Below the pieces are notes generated by a model. It was not told the origin of the DNA, made no database searches, and saw only the letters and a list, made by a program, of their open reading frames with translations. Position numbers and translations under genes: made by a program. From positions 186,001 through 250,000 of the forward strand of contig DDGC01000021.1 of assembly GCA_002337455.1 (NCBI GenBank): a stretch of 64,000 nt of DNA. Reading direction: 5' to 3'. This DNA comes from Rhizobiales bacterium UBA1912. Lineage in GTDB: Bacteria; Pseudomonadota; Alphaproteobacteria; Rhizobiales; Devosiaceae. Of the stretch, positions 7,580 through 16,020 are shown piece by piece (position 1 is the first letter of the stretch; each line of letters begins with the position of its first letter).

Positions 7580-7604
7580 GGAAGGATTGGCTGGGGAACC
7601 TGGA
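7580..7604 (+). repeat. Right attachment-site copy within the tRNA-Gln 3' end
   Basis: 25 bp identical to 6025-6049. It covers 17 nt of the tRNA 3' end including CCA, plus 8 nt downstream, so integration left the tRNA gene intact. Confidence 0.8.
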
Positions 7605-7661
7605 TTCGAACCAGGACTAACGGAGTCAGAGTCCGTGGGTCTACCGTTAACCTATTCCCCA
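7588..7661 (-). tRNA. tRNA-Gln(CTG)
   Basis: On the minus strand the 74-nt sequence folds as a cloverleaf. Acceptor TGGGGAA pairs with TTCCCCA, followed by discriminator G and an encoded CCA. The anticodon stem ACGGA/TCCGT has loop CTCTGAC, giving anticodon CTG (reads CAG, Gln). The T arm is CTGG-TTCGAAT-CCAG. The 3' end serves as the integration site of the adjoining remnant. Confidence 0.93.
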
Positions 7662-7810
7662 GCAGATGCGGGCTTGCCGCGCGTTTCGCTTCGGCGCGAG
7701 ACCGAAGGAAGTGGCGCCTGTTTAGCGGCACACGATGGCGATTTCAAGCCCGCAATTTCACTTCTTTGTCACAGGCGTCACAGGAGGAAGGAGCGGCCGC
7801 CTGAGCGCCT

Positions 7811-8227
7811 TTAGTGCGTAACCGGCGCGCGCCAGGCGATGGCGCGGTTGGGGCTGTAGCAGCCGAGCGCCACCGTGTTGGAGTAATTGCCCGAAACGAT
7901 CTGCACCTGACCGTTGCCGCAATCGCCCACGACCACGCCGACGTGATTGGACATGACCATGATCGATCCCACGGCGCCCGGATCGGCCTGTTCGCCGTAA
8001 TTGGCGAAGTCGCGCGCCTTGTTGGACCCCGTGGGCAGCAGGCCGCTGCGGGCCAGGACAGTGTCGAGATAGCACGCGCACCAGCGCCCCGGACAGCCCG
8101 AGGGACGCACGCTGCCCAACTCGCTGAGCATAACATTGATAACGGTTTGGGGATCCCGGGCATTGGCCGGGGTGGTGATGGCCGAAGCGGCGCACAGGGC
8201 AAGCAGAAGCGATAAGGCAATACGCAT
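7811..8227 (-). CDS. Secreted TIGR02594-like (CHAP/NlpC-type) cysteine hydrolase
   Basis: 138 residues from ATG 8227. It has a cleavable signal peptide (MRIALSLLLALCAASAITTPANA). The mature part has the pattern of TIGR02594/CHAP-like peptidoglycan hydrolases. A catalytic-type Cys sits in GRWCACYLDTVLARSG, followed by the SNKARDFANYG helix, a glycine turn before the His of SNHVGVVVGD, and SGNYSNTVAL near the end. Such proteins cleave peptide bonds in murein or act as lysin-like enzymes in the periplasm. It is close to the prophage remnant but on the other side of the tRNA, so a phage origin is possible but not shown. Catalytic motif clear; substrate inferred. Confidence 0.7.
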   Translation of the reverse strand: MRIALSLLLALCAASAITTPANARDPQTVINVMLSELGSVRPSGCPGRWCACYLDTVLARSGLLPTGSNKARDFANYGEQADPGAVGSIMVMSNHVGVVVGDCGNGQVQIVSGNYSNTVALGCYSPNRAIAWRAPVTH

Positions 8228-8637
8228 CACTTTAGATTTGTCCTTGTCTGGACCCGGACAGCTATAGCCAGGCAACTGGCGCGGCCGGTGTGTGTTATGG
8301 TCTAGTCGTCGGCAGAACATCCGCTAAAGAGCGGGCAAACCAACGCGGGGTTATTTCCGCAAACGGGCAGGGACATTGCGTCGAGGCGACGCGCGCGGCC
8401 GTGCTCACTTGCGGCCCCCTCCCGTGAAGCGGGCATAAACTGGAGTTTTGTGGCGATATCTGGGCACGTCGGTGCGAATGGCGCGCGATGCGGCAATCGT
8501 TGCGTTGCGGGCCATGATGGACTACCGTTAATCCGAAACTGAAATGATCTGCCTCGGGCGCCTTCCATTCGAGACATTGCGGGCCTTTTGCCTGCCTTGC
8601 GCTCCCACCGGCGACCGGGCGGTACGGAGTAACCGAG
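8228..8637. other. 410-bp stretch without a convincing gene
   Basis: Lies between the divergent hydrolase and ppx genes, so it should contain both promoters. A 91-codon minus-strand frame (8302-8577) has no ribosome site and an unnatural, Arg/Pro-rich composition, so I do not call it. A small CCCG-TGAAG-CGGG hairpin lies around 8430. No known structured RNA was recognised. Confidence 0.4.
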
Positions 8638-9837
8638 TTGACCGATTCAAGTCGGTCCACCGCCTTGTCGGCGGCTCCTGCGTCTCTGCGCGAGCGCGCC
8701 GATGAGCCTGTCCGGCATGAACGCGACGACGCCAAGGCGCAACCGGGCGCCAAGCGGGCAACGCGGTGGACGTCCCAACCCAAATCCGCAGGGCAGCGCA
8801 AAAAGCGCGCGCCCACATATGCGGCGCTGGATCTGGGTACAAACAATTGCCGCCTGTTGATTGCGCGCCCGACGGAAAACGGGTTTCGCGTTCTCGATGG
8901 CTTTTCGCGCATCGTGCGGCTGGGCGAGGGCCTGAGCCAGACCGGGCGGCTATCCGACGCCGCGATGGACCGGACAATCGAAGCCCTGAAAGTGTGCAAG
9001 AACAAGCTGGCCCAGCACGACGGGGTTCGGGCGCGCATCATCGCCACCGAAGCCTGCCGCTCGGCCACCAATTCGGCCGCCTTTCTCGCCCGCGTCAAAC
9101 GCGAGGTGGGGCTGACCTTCGAGGTGGTCGACCGCAAGACCGAGGCTGAACTTGCCGTGACCGGCTGCGCCGACCTGATCGAAACCGATGCCCCCGGCGC
9201 CATCCTGTTCGATATCGGCGGTGGATCTTCCGAACTCGCCTGGCTCGATTTTCGTGGGGGGCGCCCGCGCAACCAGGGCAAGACCTCAGCTTCGATCCGC
9301 TCGTGGCAGTCCTTGCCGGTTGGCGTCGTCTCGATTGCCGAAAAATTCGGTGGCGTCGATGTGACGCCCGAGATTTTCGAGGCCATGGTCGGCCACGTCA
9401 CCGAGCAGCTTCGACACTTCCGCGGGCGGGATAAACTGCGCGGTATGCTGGCCAGCCACCCTGTGCATTTCCTTGGCACTTCGGGCACTGTCACGACCTT
9501 GGCCGGGCTCTATCTCGGCCTCGAGCGCTACGAGCGCTCCAAGGTCGATGGGCTCTGGATGCATGCCGATGACGTGGACGCCACAATGCGCGTCCTTTTG
9601 GCCATGAGCTATGACAAACGCACCAGCAACCCATGCATTGGCAAGGAACGCGCCGATCTGGTGATACCGGGTTGCGCGATCTTCGAGGCCATCCGGCGTG
9701 AATGGCCGTGCCAGCGCATACGGGTTGCCGATCGCGGCCTGCGCGAGGGCATTCTGATTTCGATGATGTCGGAGGACCGCGTGTGGATGCGCGGCCGTCC
9801 CGGACGCAGGCGCAGGGGAGGCAGCAATGCCAAATAA
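8638..9837 (+). CDS. ppx: Exopolyphosphatase / guanosine pentaphosphatase (Ppx/GppA family)
   Basis: 399 residues starting at TTG 8638, with GGAG 8 nt upstream. Ppx/GppA enzymes release phosphate from polyphosphate or convert pppGpp to ppGpp. The actin/Hsp70-like fold begins at about residue 62 with YAALDLGTNNCRLLIA (phosphate-1 loop). IATEACRSATN and the second phosphate loop FDIGGGSSEL follow. The acidic residue pair in KTEAELAVTG and the GTSGTVTTLAG loop are also present. The first ~60 residues are an Arg/Ala-rich, probably disordered extension not needed by the family. It lacks the C-terminal HD-like domain of long Ppx proteins. It overlaps rlmE by 11 nt, an association between the two that recurs in alphaproteobacteria. 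Confidence 0.88.
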   Translation: MTDSSRSTALSAAPASLRERADEPVRHERDDAKAQPGAKRATRWTSQPKSAGQRKKRAPTYAALDLGTNNCRLLIARPTENGFRVLDGFSRIVRLGEGLSQTGRLSDAAMDRTIEALKVCKNKLAQHDGVRARIIATEACRSATNSAAFLARVKREVGLTFEVVDRKTEAELAVTGCADLIETDAPGAILFDIGGGSSELAWLDFRGGRPRNQGKTSASIRSWQSLPVGVVSIAEKFGGVDVTPEIFEAMVGHVTEQLRHFRGRDKLRGMLASHPVHFLGTSGTVTTLAGLYLGLERYERSKVDGLWMHADDVDATMRVLLAMSYDKRTSNPCIGKERADLVIPGCAIFEAIRREWPCQRIRVADRGLREGILISMMSEDRVWMRGRPGRRRRGGSNAK

Positions 9838-10543
9838 GCCGACCGGCAAGGGCGCCGGCCGTCGTGGTGATCGCGATCTCAAGACCCGCGTCAAGACGGC
9901 GCGCAAGCGCACCACCTCTTCGACGCTCTGGCTGCAACGCCAGCTCAACGATCCTTATGTGGCGCGGGCCCGGGCCGAGGGCTGGCGCGCGCGTTCGGCC
10001 TACAAGCTGCTCGAACTCGACGAGAAGTACGGGCTGTTAAAGCCCGGCATGCGCGTGGTCGATCTGGGCGCGGCGCCCGGCGGCTGGTGCCAGGTGGCGG
10101 TCAAAGCCGTCAAGTCAGATCCGGAACATCCAAGCGTTGTCGGCATCGATTACCTCGAAATGGATCCGGTTCCCGGAGCCGCGCTGCTGCAAAAGGACTT
10201 TACCGACGAGGACGCGCCCCAGGCGCTGTTTAACCTTTTGGGCGGCCACAAGGCCGATATCGTCCTTTCGGACATGGCTGCGCCCACCACAGGCCACAAA
10301 CCCACCGATCATCTGCGGATCATCGCGCTGGTCGAGATCGCGGCAGATTACGCGCTCGATGTGCTGGCGCCGGGCGGCACCTTCGTCGCCAAGGTGTTTC
10401 AGGGCGGCACCGAGCATGAGCTTCTGGCGATGCTGAAGCGCAATTTTACGACGACGTTCCACGCCAAACCGCCCTCGAGCCGTTCGGAATCGGCGGAAAC
10501 CTATCTCGTGGCCCGCGGCTTCAAGGGCAGCCGGCAGGATTAA
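9827..10543 (+). CDS. rlmE: 23S rRNA (uridine-2552-2'-O) methyltransferase RlmE (FtsJ/RrmJ)
   Basis: 238 residues. Transfers a methyl group from SAM to the ribose of U2552 in the A loop of 23S rRNA, a late step of 50S maturation. The SAM motif VVDLGAAPGGWCQVA is clear. The K-D-K-E catalytic tetrad can be followed: K in RSAYKLLELDEKYG, D in VLSDMAAP, K in FVAKVFQGG, E in SRSESAETYLVA. A basic N-terminal extension of about 40 residues (RRGDRDLKTRVKTARKRT) is usual in alphaproteobacterial RlmE and probably helps bind RNA. Its start lies inside the end of ppx, implying translational coupling. Confidence 0.93.
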   Translation: MPNKPTGKGAGRRGDRDLKTRVKTARKRTTSSTLWLQRQLNDPYVARARAEGWRARSAYKLLELDEKYGLLKPGMRVVDLGAAPGGWCQVAVKAVKSDPEHPSVVGIDYLEMDPVPGAALLQKDFTDEDAPQALFNLLGGHKADIVLSDMAAPTTGHKPTDHLRIIALVEIAADYALDVLAPGGTFVAKVFQGGTEHELLAMLKRNFTTTFHAKPPSSRSESAETYLVARGFKGSRQD

Positions 10544-10551
10544 AAGCACAG

Positions 10552-11997
10552 CTAGAAGCGGGGCGAACGGCCCTGGTAGCCCTGTTCGTCGGTTTTCTGG
10601 AGCGCGGCCTGGCGCTGGGCTGCAGTGCGCTGCCCCGATATGTCGCTCCCCGCTTCTTTCTCCAGCCTCAGATACGGGATGATGGCGAGAAACGAGATGG
10701 CCGCTATAGCAAAGAAGGCCGTATGGAAGTCATCGACGCCCAGCGGCTGACCGCGCAGATGGCTTGAAAGCTCCAGCACACCGCCAGCCGTGGCGACCGC
10801 CAGCGCTGTCGCAATGGGGCGCATGACGGCGTGAATGGCCGTGGCGGGACCGGCTTCGTCCTCGTCGATATCGGCGAACGCCAAAGCGTTCTGGCCGGTG
10901 AAATAGAGCGAACGGATAAGCCCGACGAGAAAGATCACCATCATCATTACGATGACTGGTGTCTGCGGCACGAAGGTGCCCTTGATGACCAGCCCGAGAG
11001 AGGACAGGACGGCGGCAGCTATAAGGGCGGAACGAAAACCGATCCGTTGATAAATGGGCTTGGCGATAAATTTCATGCACAACGCGCCGAGCGCACCGAC
11101 AAAAGTGATCATCCCCGATTCGAACGGCGTATAGCCAAATCCCACCTGCAGCATGAGCGGCACGAGGAATGGCGTGGCCCCGGCCCCAATCAGAAAGAGC
11201 GATGAGCCGAACACAACAGCCCGATAGGACGGATGCAAAAACAGCCGCGGGTCGAGCAGGGGGTGTTCTATCCGCAAGGCGTAGGGCACGTAGATGATCG
11301 CCGCGGCAAGACCGACTACAGTTGAAACACCGGCCACCCAGAGCGGCAGGACGGGCATCGAAAGCAGCGACAGCCCGAACACGATCCCAGAAAAGGCAAT
11401 CGCCGAGAGAAAGAACCCCGGAAAGTCCATCGGGCGCTGCGTGGCCGATTCCACCTCGGGCAGATATTTGGTGATGAGAACCACGCCAAGCAGGCCGATC
11501 GGCACGTTGATAATGAAAATCCAGTGCCACGACAGAAACGTGGTCAGGAACCCGCCGATCGGCGGCCCCAGCGTCGGCCCGATCAGGGCTGGAATGGTCA
11601 GCCACGCCATGGCATTGACGAGGTCCTTGCGCTCGGTGGTGCGCAACAGGATGAGGCGGGCCAGCGGGCTCATCATCGCGCCGCCCATGCCCTTGAGAAA
11701 GCGCGCCATGACGAATTCTGCAAGGGAACCCGAGAACGCACAGGCAATCGATCCGGCGATGAACACGAGGATCGCCGCGCGAAATACCGTTTTGGCGCCG
11801 AACTTGTCCGCGAGCCACGCGCTGATCGGAATGAAGATGGCCAGCGCCACAAAGTAGGCGGTGAACGCCAGCTTCAGTGCCACAGGGGTCGTGCCGATGT
11901 CGGCAGCAATCGCTGGCAGGGAGGTGGCAATGACCGTCGCATCCATGTTCTCCATGAACAGGGCGACCGCCAGAATGAGCGGGATCAGACGGGACAA
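10552..11997 (-). CDS. DHA2-family MFS drug-efflux transporter
   Basis: 481 residues with about 14 hydrophobic segments, the size and layout of DHA2 (EmrB/MdtD-type) inner-membrane antiporters. Diagnostic stretches: the DHA2 start LFMENMDATVIATSLPAIA, the motif A loop WLADKFGAKTVFR between TM2 and TM3, the motif C region PALIGPTLGPPIGGFLTT, and NVPIGLLG. The Gln/Arg-rich C-terminal tail (SGQRTAAQRQAALQKTDEQ) is cytosolic. It converges on rlmE with 8 bp between stops. No EmrA-like membrane-fusion gene is adjacent, so it probably works alone. Substrates unknown. Confidence 0.88.
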   Translation of the reverse strand: MSRLIPLILAVALFMENMDATVIATSLPAIAADIGTTPVALKLAFTAYFVALAIFIPISAWLADKFGAKTVFRAAILVFIAGSIACAFSGSLAEFVMARFLKGMGGAMMSPLARLILLRTTERKDLVNAMAWLTIPALIGPTLGPPIGGFLTTFLSWHWIFIINVPIGLLGVVLITKYLPEVESATQRPMDFPGFFLSAIAFSGIVFGLSLLSMPVLPLWVAGVSTVVGLAAAIIYVPYALRIEHPLLDPRLFLHPSYRAVVFGSSLFLIGAGATPFLVPLMLQVGFGYTPFESGMITFVGALGALCMKFIAKPIYQRIGFRSALIAAAVLSSLGLVIKGTFVPQTPVIVMMMVIFLVGLIRSLYFTGQNALAFADIDEDEAGPATAIHAVMRPIATALAVATAGGVLELSSHLRGQPLGVDDFHTAFFAIAAISFLAIIPYLRLEKEAGSDISGQRTAAQRQAALQKTDEQGYQGRSPRF

Positions 11998-12151
11998 TGA
12001 ACCGAACCGGGAATGGATATTCTTGTTGTTGGCATTATCATTGCCGTTTTAGACCGGGCATGACAATGCGCTGAAAGGATAATTTCCACCCGGCGAACCT
12101 TTCGCTCACCCACGCGTTGATGCTTCGGGTTTCATCAATCGGGCACAAATA

Positions 12152-13117
12152 ATGTCTCAACGCCGCTTCCATCTTGTTCTCAACGTCAATTCCGGCACCG
12201 TGCAGGCGCTGGGGGTGACGTCTGACACTCTCAAGGCGATGTTTGCCGAACAAGGGCTGGAGGTGACAATTGACGCGGACCCCGACACCGAACTGTCCGA
12301 CCGCATCCGCCGGGCAATCGAAGGCGACGCCGACACGATCATCGCCGCTGGCGGCGACGGCACGGTAACTGCCCTTGCAACCGCCATTGTTCATTCCGAC
12401 AAGAATCTCGCCATCCTGCCACTCGGCACGGCGAACCTTCTGGCGCGCGACCTGGGCATGCCCCTTGATCTCCGCGAAGCGATTGGGGCGCTGCGCGACA
12501 TGGAACCGCTGGCCATCGACGTTTCGGAAGTCAACGGAACCATATTCCTGCACAAGGCCGTTATCGGCGTCATTCCCGAACTGGCGGCCGGCCGCGAATA
12601 TATCCGCGGGCAGGGGGTGGGCGCCAAGATCGGCTTTATGCGTTACTTCTTCCGCCGAATTTCGCGCGCACGGCGACTGGCACTGGAAATCTCGACTGGT
12701 GATGGGCAATCCCGTGTCGAACGGGTTCAGGCCATAGCGGTGGCCTCCAATGCCTATGACGAGGGCCTGGGGCGGTTCTTCCATCGCGATAAGCTCGATA
12801 CCGGGCTGCTGACCATCTACGTCCTGCATCACCTCAGAGTGGCCGATGTGTTCAGGCTGGCGACAGGCATGCTGGCCGGCCATTGGCGCGATTATGACGC
12901 GCTGAGCATCTCGACGGCACGCACGGTCACTATTCGATCCAAAAAACCCAGGCTTCAGCTGATGATAGATGGCGAAGTCCAGTCGATGGAGGCGCCCTTG
13001 CACTTCAAGATCTACCCTCGCGCCCTTTCGGTGCTCGCACCGCTCCAGGCGGTCAAGGCCGAAATCGCCGATGAGCGATCCGATACAGGCGAACAGGCAC
13101 AGGGGCAGCCGGCCTGA
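12152..13117 (+). CDS. Diacylglycerol kinase-family lipid kinase (YegS/DagK-like)
   Basis: 321 residues. DAGK_cat-fold enzymes phosphorylate diacylglycerol, sphingosine or related lipids with ATP. The N-terminal nucleotide domain carries the signature GGDGTVTALATAIV (about residues 71-84) and LPLGTANLLARDLG (about 91-104); the C-terminal beta-domain begins at about residue 130. The end is fused by a TGATG overlap to a metallophosphoesterase. A lipid kinase with a phosphodiesterase or phosphatase downstream suggests turnover of a membrane lipid phosphate. Substrate not determinable. Confidence 0.82.
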   Translation: MSQRRFHLVLNVNSGTVQALGVTSDTLKAMFAEQGLEVTIDADPDTELSDRIRRAIEGDADTIIAAGGDGTVTALATAIVHSDKNLAILPLGTANLLARDLGMPLDLREAIGALRDMEPLAIDVSEVNGTIFLHKAVIGVIPELAAGREYIRGQGVGAKIGFMRYFFRRISRARRLALEISTGDGQSRVERVQAIAVASNAYDEGLGRFFHRDKLDTGLLTIYVLHHLRVADVFRLATGMLAGHWRDYDALSISTARTVTIRSKKPRLQLMIDGEVQSMEAPLHFKIYPRALSVLAPLQAVKAEIADERSDTGEQAQGQPA

Positions 13118-13947
13118 TGCGACTCGTCCACCTCTCCGATCTCCATTTCGGCCGCCACGACGATAGCGTGGTGGCCTCACTGACCGCCGAAATTGCGTTC
13201 CACAATCCCGATCTCGTTGTCGTTTCCGGCGATTTCACCCAGATCGGCAGCGCTGCCGAATTTGCCCGAGCCCGTGATTTTCTCGATCAACTGCCCGCGC
13301 CGTTCATTGCTGTGCCCGGCAATCATGATGTCCCCGAACGCAACCTTTTGAAGCGCTTCATCAACCCCTACGGGCACTATCGCCGCTACATCCACCCCGA
13401 ACTCGAACCGTTCCTGCACGATGACGGCGTTGCGCTGGCCGGGCTCAAGACATCCCGGCGCGCCAATTTCCATTCACTCAACTGGTCCGACGGCGCGATC
13501 AGCAAGGATCAGCTTCGGAGGCTTGAAGAACGGTTTGGGCAGGTGCCCGACGATGCGGTCAAGGTCGTGATCGCCCACCACCCCCTCCTGCATCCTGAAG
13601 AGCCCATGGCAAAGCACCAGAACAGGGTGCGCCGCGCCGACAGGGCGCTTAAGGTCTTCTCGCGGATCGGCGTGCGACTGGTGCTCTCCGGGCATTTTCA
13701 CATGTCCTATGTCCGCCGCCATGCCCATGCAGGGGAGGTGCGCGAGGCCGTGCCCAGCGGCCCGCGCGAGAGTAGCGAGGGCCATATTCTCGTCGCCCAG
13801 GCCGCATCGACCACCTCGACGCGGCTGCGGGGAGAGCCCAACGCCTACAATCTCATCGATATCGAAGGCCCCGAAATCACAATTCAGGTTCGCGAGTGGT
13901 CGGGCGAGGGCTGGGCAACCCGCGAGAAGGCGCGGGAAGCGGCTTGA
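13117..13947 (+). CDS. Calcineurin-like metallophosphoesterase (CpdA/Icc-like)
   Basis: 276 residues. The binuclear-metal motifs appear in order: D-x-H in HLSDLHFG (D8, H10), GD in VVSGDFTQ, GNHD in VPGNHDVP, H in IAHHPLL, and GHFH in LSGHFHMSY. This matches class III cyclic-nucleotide or lipid-type phosphodiesterases of the CpdA/UDP-pyrophosphohydrolase group. It is translationally coupled to the lipid kinase upstream (1-nt overlap). There is no signal peptide, so it acts in the cytosol. Whether it hydrolyses cAMP, a phospholipid head group or another diester is open; coupling to the kinase makes a lipid-related substrate plausible. Confidence 0.82.
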   Translation: MRLVHLSDLHFGRHDDSVVASLTAEIAFHNPDLVVVSGDFTQIGSAAEFARARDFLDQLPAPFIAVPGNHDVPERNLLKRFINPYGHYRRYIHPELEPFLHDDGVALAGLKTSRRANFHSLNWSDGAISKDQLRRLEERFGQVPDDAVKVVIAHHPLLHPEEPMAKHQNRVRRADRALKVFSRIGVRLVLSGHFHMSYVRRHAHAGEVREAVPSGPRESSEGHILVAQAASTTSTRLRGEPNAYNLIDIEGPEITIQVREWSGEGWATREKAREAA

Positions 13948-14139
13948 GGGCACGGTCGATCTTGGCGCTATTGTAGAGCGGTGGCAACTGGCATGGTCTG
14001 GGCGCCACACTGTGCGCTTTTTTGTCCAGATACCGGGGGTGTTGTCTGAGGAAACGCCTTAAAAGCGCTTTTATCGCGTTGACAACTGGTGGTGTTCCCC
14101 GTTTATCGGGCGACATTCACAACCATTCCGAGAGGCTGC

Positions 14140-14880
14140 ATGCGGCTCGTTTTCGTAATCCCCGCCTATAATGAAGAGGCAATGATCGGTCAGTGCCTTG
14201 ATGCGGTGATGGCAGAAATCAAGCGCAGCGGACATGCTGCGGACGTCGTGGTGGTCGACAACGCCTCGACCGACAAGACCGGAGAGATCGCCGCGAGCTA
14301 CCCTGGTGTCCGGGTCGTCAAGGAAATGAACAAGGGGCTGGTTCACGCCCGTCACGCGGGGTTCGTGGCATCCGAGCGATATGACCTCGTCGCCAATATC
14401 GATGCCGATACCATGGTGCCCGAAGGCTGGTTGACCACTGTTTTCGACGAGTTCGACAAGCACCCTGAGCTCGTATGCGTTTCCGGGCCCTACCATTATT
14501 ACGACCTCAATCGCCGCCAACTTGCGCTGGTCGAGGTCTTCTACGCCTTCACCTATTTCACCTACATCCTGAGTCGGTTCATCCTGCGTGTGGGTTCGGT
14601 GATCCACGGCGGCAATTTCGTCTTCCGCCGCGAAGCCTGGGAACAGACCGGCGGGTATGATCGCTCCATCACCTTTTACGGTGAGGATACCGACGTCGCC
14701 GTTCGGCTGTCCAAGATTGGCCCGGTCAAATGGACCCACAAGCTGCGCATGAACACCTCGGGGCGCCGGATCGAGAAGGAAGGCATCATCCGGACCGGTC
14801 TGGTCTATGCCAAGAACTTCTTTTCCATGACGTTCCGCGGCAAACCGGCGACTGTCGACTATCAGGATATCCGCGAATAA
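14140..14880 (+). CDS. GT2-family glycosyltransferase (soluble type)
   Basis: 246 residues from ATG 14140, preceded by GAGAGG; an earlier in-frame ATG (14089) lies in sequence with a weak ribosome site. GT-A fold: FVIPAYNEE at the start, VVDNAST, the metal-binding DAD in ANIDADTMVP, and GEDTDVAVRL as the catalytic-base region. One hydrophobic patch (FTYFTYILSRFILRVG) may touch the membrane, but there is no set of transmembrane helices, so it is a single-sugar transferase and not a synthase. It stands alone after the phosphoesterase. Acceptor and donor unknown. Confidence 0.8.
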   Translation: MRLVFVIPAYNEEAMIGQCLDAVMAEIKRSGHAADVVVVDNASTDKTGEIAASYPGVRVVKEMNKGLVHARHAGFVASERYDLVANIDADTMVPEGWLTTVFDEFDKHPELVCVSGPYHYYDLNRRQLALVEVFYAFTYFTYILSRFILRVGSVIHGGNFVFRREAWEQTGGYDRSITFYGEDTDVAVRLSKIGPVKWTHKLRMNTSGRRIEKEGIIRTGLVYAKNFFSMTFRGKPATVDYQDIRE

Positions 14881-14999
14881 GCGGGCACCGCCAAGCGGTT
14901 GAGAAAAAATCTATGCCTATGTGTCGGGATCGGCGAAACTGATCCGTCTTAATCCTGTAGGGCGCGAACGGCCCTTCGGGAACAATAAAGGACGACACA

Positions 15000-15413
15000 A
15001 TGACCAAGATGATTTTCGTGAATCTTCCAGTGCGTGATCTTGCTGCCGCCACCCGCTTTTACGAGGCGATCGGCTGCACAAAGAACGCAGATTTTTCCAG
15101 CGATGAAGCTTCGTCGATGATGTGGTCGGATACGATCACGTTCATGCTGCTCAAGCACGAGTATTTCTCGACCTTCACCTCCAAGCCGATCGCCGACGCG
15201 CATGCTGCGGCCGGAGCGCTGATCGCTCTGTCCTGCGACAGCCGCGAAGCTGTAGATGCCATCACCGAAGCGGCCGGCAAGGCCGGCGGCAAGGCAGATG
15301 TCCGTGATCCGCAGGACATGGGGTTCATGTACGGCCGTGCCTTTGAGGATCTCGACGGCAACATCTTCGAGCCGGTCTGGATGAACATGGAAGAAGCCGA
15401 AACCGCACAGTAA
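15000..15413 (+). CDS. VOC-family protein (glyoxalase/bleomycin-resistance fold)
   Basis: 137 residues from ATG 15000 with AAAGGA 8 nt upstream. It has the paired beta-alpha-beta-beta-beta modules of the vicinal oxygen chelate fold: FVNLPVRDLAAATRFYEAIGC at the start and FEDLDGNIFEPVWMN at the end, where the Glu of FEPVW is a usual metal ligand. It resembles the YaeR/PhnB-like 'glyoxalase' group of short lactoylglutathione-lyase relatives. It is followed after 16 nt by a GFA-family gene, and these two often occur together in alphaproteobacteria. Reaction not predictable. Confidence 0.8.
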   Translation: MTKMIFVNLPVRDLAAATRFYEAIGCTKNADFSSDEASSMMWSDTITFMLLKHEYFSTFTSKPIADAHAAAGALIALSCDSREAVDAITEAAGKAGGKADVRDPQDMGFMYGRAFEDLDGNIFEPVWMNMEEAETAQ

Positions 15414-15429
15414 AGGGGAGGAGCTCGCC

Positions 15430-15984
15430 GTGTCCGACACCATCGAAATAGGCTGCGCCTGCGGCCAGGTTGCCCTGACCCTTGATCGCGGGCCTTTCTT
15501 CAGCACAGAGTGCCACTGCACAAGTTGCCGCACGGCGGGCGAGGCTCTTGCGGCGCTGCCGCTCTCCCGACCCATGCTGAACCCGAACGGGGGCACCCAT
15601 TTCGTCCTCTATCGCAAGGATCGGATTGCCTTTGCCAGGGGGGTGGATCTGCTGACTGCCTACCGGCTCCAGCCGGACTCGCCAACGCGCCGTGTCGTTG
15701 CCTCGTGCTGCAAAACGCCGGTTTTTCTCGAGTTCCAGCACGGGCACTGGCTGAGCCTCTACAGTGCCCTTTGGCTCGAGGGAGCCCTGCCTCCACCAGA
15801 AGTGCGGACGGTTGTTTCCGATCGCCAGGGATTGCCCGAACTGGACGGCGATATTCCGGCAGGAAAGCTCCCTACAGCCCGATTTTACGCGCGCCTCTTG
15901 GTGGCGTGGATCGCCATGGGATTCAAATCGCCCGCTATTGTGCTGTCGCAGCCCGAGGAAACGATTTCAGACGCTATCGCATAG
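15430..15984 (+). CDS. GFA/CENP-V-like zinc-binding protein
   Basis: 184 residues from GTG 15430, with a strong GGGGAGGAG site. The Cys motifs of the GFA (Mss4-like) zinc fold are present: GCACGQV near residue 9, ECHCTSCRTAG near 28-38, and ASCCKTPVF near 93. The family was named for glutathione-dependent formaldehyde-activating enzyme, but most members have no proven activity. The C-terminal ~60 residues are an extension with a hydrophobic helix (ARLLVAWIAMGF), longer than the minimal domain (about 120). Likely co-transcribed with the VOC gene. Confidence 0.75.
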   Translation: MSDTIEIGCACGQVALTLDRGPFFSTECHCTSCRTAGEALAALPLSRPMLNPNGGTHFVLYRKDRIAFARGVDLLTAYRLQPDSPTRRVVASCCKTPVFLEFQHGHWLSLYSALWLEGALPPPEVRTVVSDRQGLPELDGDIPAGKLPTARFYARLLVAWIAMGFKSPAIVLSQPEETISDAIA

Positions 15985-16020
15985 CACACACCACCGGGGA
16001 GGTGGCGGGCGGCAAGGCCG

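Larger units (their letters stand above)
6025..7604. mobile_element. Decayed prophage or genomic-island remnant at tRNA-Gln
   Basis: A 1.58-kb segment bounded by a 25-bp perfect direct repeat. The right copy (7580-7604) includes the last 17 nt of tRNA-Gln; the left copy (6025-6049) is a free fragment. This is the classic footprint of tyrosine-recombinase integration at a tRNA 3' end. Inside are a membrane protein gene of AT-richer composition, a fragment of an HK97-type portal gene, and short repeats placed at similar distances inside each end. No integrase, excisionase, capsid or terminase gene remains, so the element is almost certainly immobile by itself. Confidence 0.75.

Noticed and set aside
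8302..8577. 91-codon minus-strand frame upstream of ppx
   Set aside because: Arg/Pro-rich composition typical of a random frame in GC-rich DNA, no ribosome site, no recognisable domain.
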